Positions 1-7,274 of a DNA stretch of 8,629 bases are shown here, in pieces. A program made the translations under genes and the position numbers. The stretch is from assembly GCA_047975295.1 (NCBI GenBank), contig JBKEDH010000197.1:1-8629 (forward strand). Direction: 5' to 3'. Under the pieces are notes generated by a model. That model saw only the letters and a list, made by a program, of their open reading frames with translations. It was not told the origin of the DNA and searched no databases. The first letter of the stretch is position 1. Every line of letters begins with the position of its first letter. Source of the DNA: JBKEDH01 sp047975295 (lineage in GTDB: Bacteria > Bacteroidota > Bacteroidia > Flavobacteriales > Flavobacteriaceae).

Positions 1-42
1 CCTTATCGATTGAGTTCAAGGTAAACTTACAGTGAAGAGTTT

Positions 43-98
43 CTAAATGTATAAATGAGATGCTTCCTTCGCCAGCATGACATTTTATACAGATTTAG
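43..98. repeat. Intergenic hairpin repeat upstream of the gapN-like gene
   Basis: This 56-base segment folds on itself. Outer arms 43-48 (CTAAAT) and 93-98 (ATTTAG) pair, then 49-57 (GTATAAATG) pairs with 81-90 (CATTTTATAC) with a single-base bulge. After a 2x2 mismatch, 60-64 (ATGCT) pairs with 74-78 (AGCAT) around a 9-base loop. Read on the - strand, the stretch 81-56 (GTCATGCTGGCGAAGG, then AAGCATCTCA) resembles the core of the hairpin at 8553-8621, which suggests a shared repeat family. No T-run follows the stem closely on the + strand, so it does not look like a standard intrinsic terminator, although it could still lie at the end of a gene to the left. The rest of 1-190 is AT-rich. I saw no convincing Bacteroidota promoter (TTTG, spacer, TAnnTTTG) or ribosome binding site in it. 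Confidence 0.6.
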
Positions 99-190
99 TT
101 ATAATTCCAGTTGGAAGTAATATGAAAAATTTAATGCAGGATTCAAAAATATAAAATTGTTAATCCTAATTCGTTAATAAAAATAAACCT

Positions 191-1783
191 ATGTCTACCG
201 AAAAAATCAATATCCCCGAACCCTATAAAATTACATCACTTTTACACCAAAAAACGTATTTGGTGTCGGGCGAATTAAAAGAATGGAAAGGTGAAACCGC
301 CGAGGTGTATTCAACCATATCGTCAACCGAAATTTATAAACCAACCTTATTGGGCACGGTTCCCGATTTGGGCGAAAAAGAAGCCGTAGAGGCTTTGGAG
401 TCGGCTTGTGATGCCTATGGAAAAGGGCAGGGCTTGTGGCCAACCATGAAAGTTGTGGATAGGATTGCGTGCATGGAAAAATTTGTAACCCAGATGAAAA
501 CCAAGCGCGAGGAAGTTGTAAAATACCTGATGTGGGAAATTGGCAAAAATCTATCCGATTCGCAAAAGGAGTTCGATCGTACCGTAGAATATATTTACGA
601 TACCATTGAAGACTACAAGCAAATAGACCGCGATTCGGCAAAGTTTGAGAAAAATGAAGGCGTTTATGCGCATATCCGCCGTGGGCCGCTTGGCGTGGTG
701 CTATGCTTGGGGCCTTACAATTATCCGTTAAACGAAACCTTTACGCTTCTAATTCCGGCACTTATTATGGGCAATACCGTAATATTTAAGCCTGCCAAGT
801 TGGGTATTTTGCTTATATCGCCGCTTCTCGAAGCCTTTCAAAGTAGTTTCCCGAAAGGTGTGGTTAACGTAATTTATGGCCGTGGCCGTGTGTTGGCAAC
901 GCCAATTATGCAGTCGGGGCGTATAGATGTTTTGGCTTTAATAGGCAATAGCAAATCGGCAAATGCCCTGCAATCGCAGCATCCCAAGGGTAACCGCTTG
1001 CGTATGGTACTGGGCTTGGAGGCCAAAAATCCGGCTATTGTATTGCCCGATGCCGATTTGGATTTGGCGGTAAACGAGTGTATTGCCGGAAGTCTATCTT
1101 TTAACGGTCAACGTTGTACCGCTTTAAAAGTATTGTATGTTCACGAATCGGTGGTAGATGAATTTAACAAGCGGTTTGCCAAAAAGGTAGATGCCCTAAA
1201 GTTTGGAAATCCTTGGGACGAAGGGGCGAAGCTAACGCCACTTCCGGAGGTGGATAAGCCGGCCTACATTAAAGAATTAATAAATGATGCTAAGGCCAAT
1301 GGTGCAAGAATAATTAATAAAAAAGGTGGAGAAACTACCGAAAATTATATTTTTCCGGCTGTTCTATATCCTGTAAATAAAAAGATGCGGGTGTATAAAG
1401 AAGAGCAGTTTGGTCCTGTAGTGCCCATTATTCCATTTAAGTATATAGAAAAACCATTGGACGATATGGCCGAATCCAATTACGGACAGCAAGTAAGTCT
1501 GTTTGGTAAGGATGTAAAGGCTTTGGCTCCGCTAATTGATACTTTGGTTAATCTGGTTTGCCGTGTAAACCTGAACAGTTCCTGCCAGCGGGGACCCGAT
1601 GTGTATCCGTTTACGGGAAGAAAGGATTCCGCCTTTAGTACCTTGAGCGTACACGATGCCCTACGTTCATTTTCTATAAGAACTTTTGTGGCCTCCAAGG
1701 ATAACGCTTATAATAACGCTATTTTAAATGAATTGTTGGATACCAAAGCTTCCAATTTTATAAGTACGGATTATATTTTGTAA
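191..1783 (+). CDS. gapN: NADP-dependent non-phosphorylating glyceraldehyde-3-phosphate dehydrogenase (aldehyde dehydrogenase superfamily, GapN/ALDH11-like)
   Basis: This 530-residue cytoplasmic enzyme is expected to oxidise glyceraldehyde 3-phosphate to 3-phosphoglycerate with NADP+, making NADPH and skipping the ATP-forming step of glycolysis. Aldehyde dehydrogenase landmarks appear in order: GPYNYP at 174-179 with the oxyanion-hole Asn177, FKPAK at 199-203 with cofactor-binding Lys200, catalytic Cys309 in NGQRCT (305-310), EEQFGPV at 404-410, and FTGRKDS at 474-480. The QRGPD block (466-470) followed by VYPF, and Arg308 beside the catalytic Cys, are typical of GapN and plant NP-GAPDH, which favours this substrate over other aldehydes. 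The protein is longer than typical GapN (about 475-500). One oddity is that the usual ELGGK motif reads GLEAK (275-279), so the general-base Glu position holds Gly and a Glu lies two residues later. The start has an A-rich upstream region and no Shine-Dalgarno, as is normal in this phylum. The gene converges with the susD-like gene and is probably transcribed alone. Family assignment is firm; the exact substrate is inferred. Confidence 0.82.
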   Translation: MSTEKINIPEPYKITSLLHQKTYLVSGELKEWKGETAEVYSTISSTEIYKPTLLGTVPDLGEKEAVEALESACDAYGKGQGLWPTMKVVDRIACMEKFVTQMKTKREEVVKYLMWEIGKNLSDSQKEFDRTVEYIYDTIEDYKQIDRDSAKFEKNEGVYAHIRRGPLGVVLCLGPYNYPLNETFTLLIPALIMGNTVIFKPAKLGILLISPLLEAFQSSFPKGVVNVIYGRGRVLATPIMQSGRIDVLALIGNSKSANALQSQHPKGNRLRMVLGLEAKNPAIVLPDADLDLAVNECIAGSLSFNGQRCTALKVLYVHESVVDEFNKRFAKKVDALKFGNPWDEGAKLTPLPEVDKPAYIKELINDAKANGARIINKKGGETTENYIFPAVLYPVNKKMRVYKEEQFGPVVPIIPFKYIEKPLDDMAESNYGQQVSLFGKDVKALAPLIDTLVNLVCRVNLNSSCQRGPDVYPFTGRKDSAFSTLSVHDALRSFSIRTFVASKDNAYNNAILNELLDTKASNFISTDYIL

Positions 1784-1820
1784 TGAAATGTTTGGCGATT
1801 GGTTTAAGGATTGGAAAAGA

Positions 1821-1961
1821 AAAACGAGGCTGATAAAAAGTGTTTTTTGTTTTTTTGAACAATAGTGGAAAAATCTTATTTTATTAGATAATGATTAATT
1901 ATCATGGTGTTTTAGAGATTTTTCAACTATACCCAAAATGACACTTTTTCAGCCTCGTTTT
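1821..1961. repeat. 141-bp nested near-palindrome between convergent genes (MITE-like; possible bidirectional terminator)
   Basis: The outer arms are 1821-1843 and 1941-1961. They pair as 13 bp (AAAACGAGGCTGA with TCAGCCTCGTTTT), then a two-base TA bulge at 1834-1835, then 8 bp (AAAAGTGT with ACACTTTT). Inside, 1862-1876 (ATAGTGGAAAAATCT) pairs with 1916-1930 (AGATTTTTCAACTAT) at 14 of 15 positions. The centre has a small stem, 1887-1892 (GATAAT) with 1898-1903 (ATTATC). The element fills most of the 207-base gap between the stop codons of the gapN-like and susD-like genes and holds no reading frame. Two similar ends facing each other suggest a non-autonomous transposon remnant of MITE type, but I found no convincing target-site duplication. 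As RNA from either strand the arms could also fold, and the - strand copy ends in a T-rich tail, so a role in terminating both genes is possible. The structure is seen directly; its origin is inference. Confidence 0.65.
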
Positions 1962-1990
1962 AAGTAAACAACTAAACTAACTCAAAATTA

Positions 1991-3637
1991 TTATTGTCCC
2001 CAACCCGGGCTTTGTTCTAAGTTTGGGTTTAAAGAACGTTCTTCTAAAGGAACTGGGAAATAGTAATTTTTACTTTCATCGAAAACATAGGTTTGATTGG
2101 ACATGATGTAACCATTGGCATCCAAGACAATATCTTCGCCAATAGTAAATGCGTCGGCATCGGCAATATCAACATTGTTAAATTTAAGACCTAATACCGG
2201 TTCGGCAAGCAAAAGGCCTTGTTTCCATCGCATTAAGTCATCATATCTAAAACCTTCAAAAGCCAGTTCTACACGACGTTCCCGTCTAATATCATCAATT
2301 ACGGTGGATGAATTCAAAGTTAAATTGGCAACACCGGCTTTGGCCCTTAACAAATTTATAGAGTTGTCTATATCGCTTTGGGTTATTGTGCCTTGTTCGG
2401 CTTTAGCTTCGGCAAGTACCAATAAAACTTCTGCATAACGTATTAATGGCGCATCTAAATAACTTCTATCCCAAGCATCGAGAGCATGTTCTTCATTATA
2501 GGCTTTGATTATTTGGTATCCAGAGGGAGAAGACGCTCCGATTATCTCGTTAGGGCTTGATCCCAGATATAGGTAATCGCCAATAAAAAAGGTATTGGGT
2601 TGGGCAAATGTACTGCTTAACCTAAAGTCCCTATTTGTAAATTCATTTGTAATATTATCGTCACCTTGGTATAAAGGACTGTCTTCAATTGGCAGACCAT
2701 CGGTACATAAATAATCTTGTATCAAGCTTTTGGAACCGCTAAAAGTAGTGCCTTCTGTAAATTTTATGACATTTATAATATTATTAAAAACTTGTACTTC
2801 GTCGCTATATTCTTTGTAAAAAAGAACTTCGTTATTGCCTTTTAGGCTAACGCTTCCAAATAATTCGGCATAACCTTTACCGGTATCTATAATGTACTTA
2901 TTGCTATTTATAACGGCTTGGGCTGCTAATTCGGCCTCTTTAAGGTAGGTGTTTGCATTGTCCTGCCCATGGTACTTTCTAAAAGTGCCTTCATGTAGCA
3001 TGATGCGGGCTTTGTAGGCTTGTGCAATTTGTTTGTTAAACCTTCCTGTTGGGGCGTTGTCCTGTAGCCACTCGGTAGCAAAGTCAAGATCGGCCTTCAT
3101 AAAGGCAATAACTTCGTCTCTTGAATTTTGTGGTGCATATAGCAGCTCGTCATCTTCGGTCAATACCCTATCTATAATGGGAAGTTTGCCATACAGTTTT
3201 AGTTTATCGAAATAATCCAAAGCCCGTAATAGGCGAGCCTCTGCAATATAGATGTTTTTGGTGGCTTCTGCTATATCGGTATCTGAGGATTTTTCCAAAA
3301 ACTGATTGATATCACGAACCAATTCCCAATTCCAATTGGAGCGTCCCGGTGTATTGATCGTGTTTACGCCAAGCCTAACATCGTTAGGTATTTCCATAAA
3401 GGTATTATCGCTATAGTTGTCCATGGTAACATAGCCACCATCAAAACCTCCCCCGTATCCTTTTGATGTTGTAAAATAAGTGGCAAACAATTGGTTGTTG
3501 TAAATCATTAAATCTTCTCCGGTAGTCCAAAAAGTACCGTCGTTAATGTCGGTTTCCGGAAAGCGTTCTAAAAAATCGTCATTACAGCTAAACAGCATAA
3601 AGACCATTAATATGTAGTATATATTATGTTTTTTCAT
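1991..3637 (-). CDS. RagB/SusD family nutrient-uptake outer-membrane lipoprotein
   Basis: This is a 548-residue surface lipoprotein that sits as a lid over its SusC partner and captures the ligand for import. The N-terminus is a short lipoprotein signal peptide ending in LFSC with the lipidated Cys at residue 18. The residues straight after it, NDD, are acidic, as in the Bacteroidota signal that sends lipoproteins to the cell surface. SusD-family marks follow: an N-terminal stretch around 22-55 (FLERFPETD, then FWTTGEDL), helical repeat segments near 130-150 (EARLLRALDYFDKLKLYG), and the conserved C-terminal helices YAEVLLVLAEAKAEQG (401-416), IRRERRVELAFEGFRYDDLMRW (450-471) and YYFPVPLEE (525-533). 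Length is normal for the family and the gene is intact. Its start lies 12 bases after the susC stop without a Shine-Dalgarno, so the two genes are almost certainly co-transcribed. It is the last gene of the unit. The ligand cannot be told from the sequence; glycan is usual, but other oligomers are possible. Confidence 0.93.
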   Translation of the reverse strand: MKKHNIYYILMVFMLFSCNDDFLERFPETDINDGTFWTTGEDLMIYNNQLFATYFTTSKGYGGGFDGGYVTMDNYSDNTFMEIPNDVRLGVNTINTPGRSNWNWELVRDINQFLEKSSDTDIAEATKNIYIAEARLLRALDYFDKLKLYGKLPIIDRVLTEDDELLYAPQNSRDEVIAFMKADLDFATEWLQDNAPTGRFNKQIAQAYKARIMLHEGTFRKYHGQDNANTYLKEAELAAQAVINSNKYIIDTGKGYAELFGSVSLKGNNEVLFYKEYSDEVQVFNNIINVIKFTEGTTFSGSKSLIQDYLCTDGLPIEDSPLYQGDDNITNEFTNRDFRLSSTFAQPNTFFIGDYLYLGSSPNEIIGASSPSGYQIIKAYNEEHALDAWDRSYLDAPLIRYAEVLLVLAEAKAEQGTITQSDIDNSINLLRAKAGVANLTLNSSTVIDDIRRERRVELAFEGFRYDDLMRWKQGLLLAEPVLGLKFNNVDIADADAFTIGEDIVLDANGYIMSNQTYVFDESKNYYFPVPLEERSLNPNLEQSPGWGQ

Positions 3638-3649
3638 GATGCAAAATTT

Positions 3650-6600
3650 TTAAAAGTTAACAGAAAGACCCAACGAAAATCTACGGGATATTGGATAAAG
3701 TTTACCCGATTGGTTAGTACCTGCGCTTGTTTCGGCACTTCCAAAATCACTTTGGTTAGGGTCGAGTACTTCTGGATCGAAACTTTTATTAAGGTTGGTA
3801 AAGGTTAATAGGTTTTCGCCTGTTAAGTAAATACGTAAATTGGTAACACCGTTTTTGCTAAGTACTTCACTGGGTATGGTATAACCTAAGGTTAGGTTCT
3901 TTAAGCGTAAATAGCTGGCATCTTGTAAATAGCGGGTTTGTGTACGTTTGTTCCGGTTCATTACTGCACCTTCACTTGGACGGAAATAATAAGCGTTTCG
4001 ATTTTCGGGAATATTACCCGAACCATCGCTCCATACATTGTTGTACAGTTCGTCAGTAACAATAACGTTACCATAACCGCCATCGCCACCAAATACTATG
4101 GGGCCTGTTAACCAATAATCGCGCTTGCCGACACCTTGAAAAAAGAAGCTTAAATCGAAATTTTTCCACTCGGCACCACCTCGAATGCCATAGCTATACC
4201 GCGGCGTTTGGTTTCCTATAACTCTAATGTCGCCGGAGTTGTCCACAGTACCTTCTCCGGTATCGATACTACCACTTCCGTCTAAATCGGCATAATGGAC
4301 GTCACCAGGTGCCACCAAAGTTCCTCCTCCAAGAGGAGAATGGTCTGCTGCTGCGTTAATTTCATCTTGGTTTTGGAAAAGCCCTACGGTTTGATAACCC
4401 CATATCTCACCAATTTTTTGGCCTTCGTAAAAAGCTCTTGAAAGTGATTTGGTAGGATTATTGAATTTAGTGATTTTTCCTTGGGAGTCACTAATGTTAA
4501 AACCAATATTGTATGAAAAATTATCATTTACACGATCTTTCCAACCAACGGATACTTCAAAACCGTTAACCTCAAGGTCGGCGGCATTTCTCTGTGGTGC
4601 ATTGGCACCGAATACACCGGGTAGGGCATCTCCGGTAACTAACATATCTTCTGTGGTACGTTTAAATATATCGACAGAAGCATCTAATCTGTTGTTGAAA
4701 AAAGCAAGATCTAAACCGTAGTTGGCCGTTGTTACGGTTTCCCAAGTACGGTCGTCTGCCAAGGGGTTTTGTGGTGTAACACCTAATGGACGTTGACCAT
4801 CAAAGACATAATTAACTTGGCCAATGGTGTTATAGCCTACATAAGGATAAAGTCTGCCCGAAGCTTGATTACCCAAAGAACCATAGGAAGCTCTAATCTT
4901 TAAAAGATTGACCCAATCTACATGTTCCATAAACTTTTCACCGGAAATTTTCCAACCAGCCGAAATTGATGGGAAAAAGCCAAAACGGTCTTTTTTTGAA
5001 AATCTGGACGAACCGTCATATCTGCTGTTTATACCAATAAGGTATTTGCCTTTATAGTTGTAGTTTATTCTGGCAAAGCCACTTCGAAGTGCCCAATCGG
5101 TTATTTCATCAGAAACTACTGGGTCTCCCGTGGTATTGGACAAGGATAGTAGGTTGTCACTTATCAGGTTGGTATTAGAGGCATTGGTTGTTAAAAATTC
5201 CTTCCACTCTTGGTTGTAGCCAACCGTAACTTCTAAGTTGTGTGCATCGTTAAACAGTTTGCTGTAAGTGGCATAGGCATCAAAAGCATAATAATTGTTA
5301 ATATAATTATTTCTTGTAATACTCGAAGGGCCACCATCGGTCCGTACATTTAAATTGCTCCAAGGTGTTACGGATTGGAATGCTACGTTGTGGGCTCTTC
5401 GCTCTCTTATAAAAGGATTGTAAGTAAAGTTGGAGAACACTTTTACATCGCCAAAAGTCATTTCTATGGAGCCTTTGGTGTTAAAATTGTAATAATTGTT
5501 TATAATACGTCCTCCGTCTTCAAGTGTGGCTACGGGATTAAGTCTGATGAATGTAGCATATTCGGTACCGTCATAATCAATATATGGCGTTAATGTAGGT
5601 CGGGCTCTCCATACAGTATGGAAAATGGAAGGGCCGTGGCCACCCGGTAATCTATGTGTGTTAATCCCTACTTTTGAGAAATTTATTTGGAAGCGGGTTG
5701 TAAGCCAGTCGGTTAAGTCGGTACCCAGATTTAAGTCCAAATTATGACGTTTATAATCATCGTTATTTATTTTAACAATACCATCTCTTTGCGTATAGCC
5801 ATAGGCAACCCGATAGGTTGATTTTTCCGATCCTCCCGAAATAGATAAGTTATGGTTCTGTCCAAAGGCATTGTCGGCAAATACCAAATCGGCCCAATCG
5901 GTATTGGCATGTTCGTAGTACGAAGTTCCGGAAGGTTTTAGGGTATAGTCGTTAGAAATATTACCATCTACCCTGTCTTTTATTAAATTTAAGTGGTCGT
6001 CGTTAAATACAGTACTGGAGCCTGAATTTTCCCGCATTTTGTTTACGTATAGCGCATATTTATAGCTATTGGCTTTTTTGGGAATAATAGTTGGCCGAGC
6101 TAAATAGGCATTCATACTATAGCTTACATTAGGTCTGGCATTTTTTTTGCCTTTTTTGGTGGTAATCAAAATAACGCCAAAGGCTGCCCTTGCTCCGTAA
6201 ATAGCGGCCGAAGCAGCATCTTTTAATACAGATATATTTTCTATTTCTTGAGGGTTTACCAAATCTAAGGACATTTGGGCACCATCGACCAAAACAAGTG
6301 GCTCACCTCCATTTATACTGGTAACACCTCTAATATTTATTTTCATGGATTGTCCCGGAGCACCCGATTCGGTGGAAATGTTAAGTCCGGGAAGTACACC
6401 TTGTAAACCTTCTTCAATAGATGTAATTGATCGGTTTTCAAGAACTTCGCCATCGGCAATACCAATAGCACCCGTAAGATCGGATTTTTTCTGGGTACCA
6501 TAACCAACCACAACCACTTCGTCAAGAGCTGAGGCATCTTCTTTCATGGTAACATTAATGGTTGTTTGCGTGCCTACAGTTATTTCTTGGGTAACAAAGC

Positions 6601-7156
6601 CCATGTAGCTGAAAACCAAAGTAGCATTTCGGTTGGGGACTTGCAGGCTGTAATTGCCGTCAAAATCGGTTTGTGCACCTGTTGTTGTGCCTTTTACCAC
6701 AATACTGGTTCCCGATAAGGGCTGCCCATTTTCATCCATCACGGTACCGCTAACCGTAATACTTTGTTGTGAGGTCTGTATTTGCTGGGTTACGGAGGGT
6801 GCGGTGTCTTCCCATAACAGGATTTTTCGATCTACAATTTCAAATTGGGTATTGGTGCTCGAAAATAATAAGTCGAGAACTTTGCTAATTTTTACCTTCT
6901 TTACGTTAATACTGGTTTTGTTGTTTAGGTCAACATCGTCCGTATTAAATATAAATTTGAATTCGGATGTTGTTTCTATGGCATCCAAAATGCTTTCTAC
7001 GGTGGCATTTTCCATATTTAGGCTAATTTTTGTTGCCTGAGAATAGGTGTTTGCCTGTATGTTAAGCATTGTTGCAAAAAGAAACAATGTGGTAAGCTTT
7101 ATTTTTAAACTTAGTTTAAAAACATATGGCGTTTTAAATCGGTGTTTTTTTTCCAT
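3650..7156 (-). CDS. SusC/RagA family TonB-dependent outer-membrane transporter with N-terminal STN signalling domain
   Basis: This 1168-residue outer-membrane importer is powered by TonB and paired with the SusD-like protein encoded next to it. Domain order: a signal peptide at about 17-40 with likely cleavage near ANTYSQ; an STN (secretin/TonB short N-terminal) domain at about 44-115; a carboxypeptidase-regulatory-like beta-sandwich at about 133-205 (VSGTVMDENGQPLSGT, later YSLQVP and FSYMGF); a TonB-box-like stretch LDEVVVVGYGTQ at 211-222; a plug domain at about 223-337 (LQGVLPGLNI, INIRGV, LVLVDG, VLKDAASAAIYGARAAFGVI); then a long beta barrel ending in the terminal strand FSLGLSVNF. A perfect EF-hand-type loop, DLDGSGSIDTGE, lies at 957-968 and may bind calcium in an extracellular loop. 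The STN domain marks a transporter that also signals, which fits the fecR gene 118 bases upstream. Substrate is unknown. The gene is intact and of usual length for STN-containing SusC proteins. Confidence 0.94.
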   Translation of the reverse strand: MEKKHRFKTPYVFKLSLKIKLTTLFLFATMLNIQANTYSQATKISLNMENATVESILDAIETTSEFKFIFNTDDVDLNNKTSINVKKVKISKVLDLLFSSTNTQFEIVDRKILLWEDTAPSVTQQIQTSQQSITVSGTVMDENGQPLSGTSIVVKGTTTGAQTDFDGNYSLQVPNRNATLVFSYMGFVTQEITVGTQTTINVTMKEDASALDEVVVVGYGTQKKSDLTGAIGIADGEVLENRSITSIEEGLQGVLPGLNISTESGAPGQSMKINIRGVTSINGGEPLVLVDGAQMSLDLVNPQEIENISVLKDAASAAIYGARAAFGVILITTKKGKKNARPNVSYSMNAYLARPTIIPKKANSYKYALYVNKMRENSGSSTVFNDDHLNLIKDRVDGNISNDYTLKPSGTSYYEHANTDWADLVFADNAFGQNHNLSISGGSEKSTYRVAYGYTQRDGIVKINNDDYKRHNLDLNLGTDLTDWLTTRFQINFSKVGINTHRLPGGHGPSIFHTVWRARPTLTPYIDYDGTEYATFIRLNPVATLEDGGRIINNYYNFNTKGSIEMTFGDVKVFSNFTYNPFIRERRAHNVAFQSVTPWSNLNVRTDGGPSSITRNNYINNYYAFDAYATYSKLFNDAHNLEVTVGYNQEWKEFLTTNASNTNLISDNLLSLSNTTGDPVVSDEITDWALRSGFARINYNYKGKYLIGINSRYDGSSRFSKKDRFGFFPSISAGWKISGEKFMEHVDWVNLLKIRASYGSLGNQASGRLYPYVGYNTIGQVNYVFDGQRPLGVTPQNPLADDRTWETVTTANYGLDLAFFNNRLDASVDIFKRTTEDMLVTGDALPGVFGANAPQRNAADLEVNGFEVSVGWKDRVNDNFSYNIGFNISDSQGKITKFNNPTKSLSRAFYEGQKIGEIWGYQTVGLFQNQDEINAAADHSPLGGGTLVAPGDVHYADLDGSGSIDTGEGTVDNSGDIRVIGNQTPRYSYGIRGGAEWKNFDLSFFFQGVGKRDYWLTGPIVFGGDGGYGNVIVTDELYNNVWSDGSGNIPENRNAYYFRPSEGAVMNRNKRTQTRYLQDASYLRLKNLTLGYTIPSEVLSKNGVTNLRIYLTGENLLTFTNLNKSFDPEVLDPNQSDFGSAETSAGTNQSGKLYPISRRFSLGLSVNF

Positions 7157-7200
7157 ATTGTTAGTTATTTAGTATTAGTTGATAGTTGAAATTCATTTTG

Positions 7201-7228
7201 TAAAACCAAGATTTGGTGTCCGGTTTTA
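7201..7228. repeat. Small inverted repeat in the fecR-susC gap
   Basis: TAAAACC at 7201-7207 is the reverse complement of GGTTTTA at 7222-7228, leaving a 14-base loop. An alternative small stem, CCAA-GAT-TTGG (7206-7216), overlaps the left arm. In the - strand transcript this hairpin lies about 45-72 bases before the susC start codon, within the 118-base gap after fecR. No T-run follows, so it is not a clear terminator; it could influence the susC leader or mark an operator, or be chance. I found no good TTTG/TAnnTTTG promoter in this gap, so read-through from fecR into susC is the simplest reading. Confidence 0.3.
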
Positions 7229-7274
7229 TAAGTGTTGGTGTCATGTTTAAAAATATGTCATAGGCAAATGTGGT

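Noticed and set aside
99..190. Possible promoter for the gapN-like gene (TTGG near 111 with TAATGCAG downstream)
   Set aside because: Only the first two bases of the TAnnTTTG element match, so the call would be guesswork.
231..641. 136-residue open frame on the - strand inside the gapN-like gene
   Set aside because: It is a shadow of the real gene on the other strand; the protein has no recognisable domain and an unlikely composition.
1842..1856. T-rich run as an intrinsic terminator for the gapN-like gene
   Set aside because: No compact hairpin lies directly before it on the + strand; its upstream arm pairs only with sequence about 100 bases downstream.
3626..3808. 60-residue open frame on the + strand across the susC-susD junction
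   Set aside because: Antisense to the conserved C-terminus of SusC and the susD start; no independent support.
6654..7040. 128-residue open frame on the + strand opposite the susC start region
   Set aside because: It lies fully antisense to the STN and carboxypeptidase-like domains of SusC, which are clearly the coded product; Ser/Val/Thr-rich shadow sequence.
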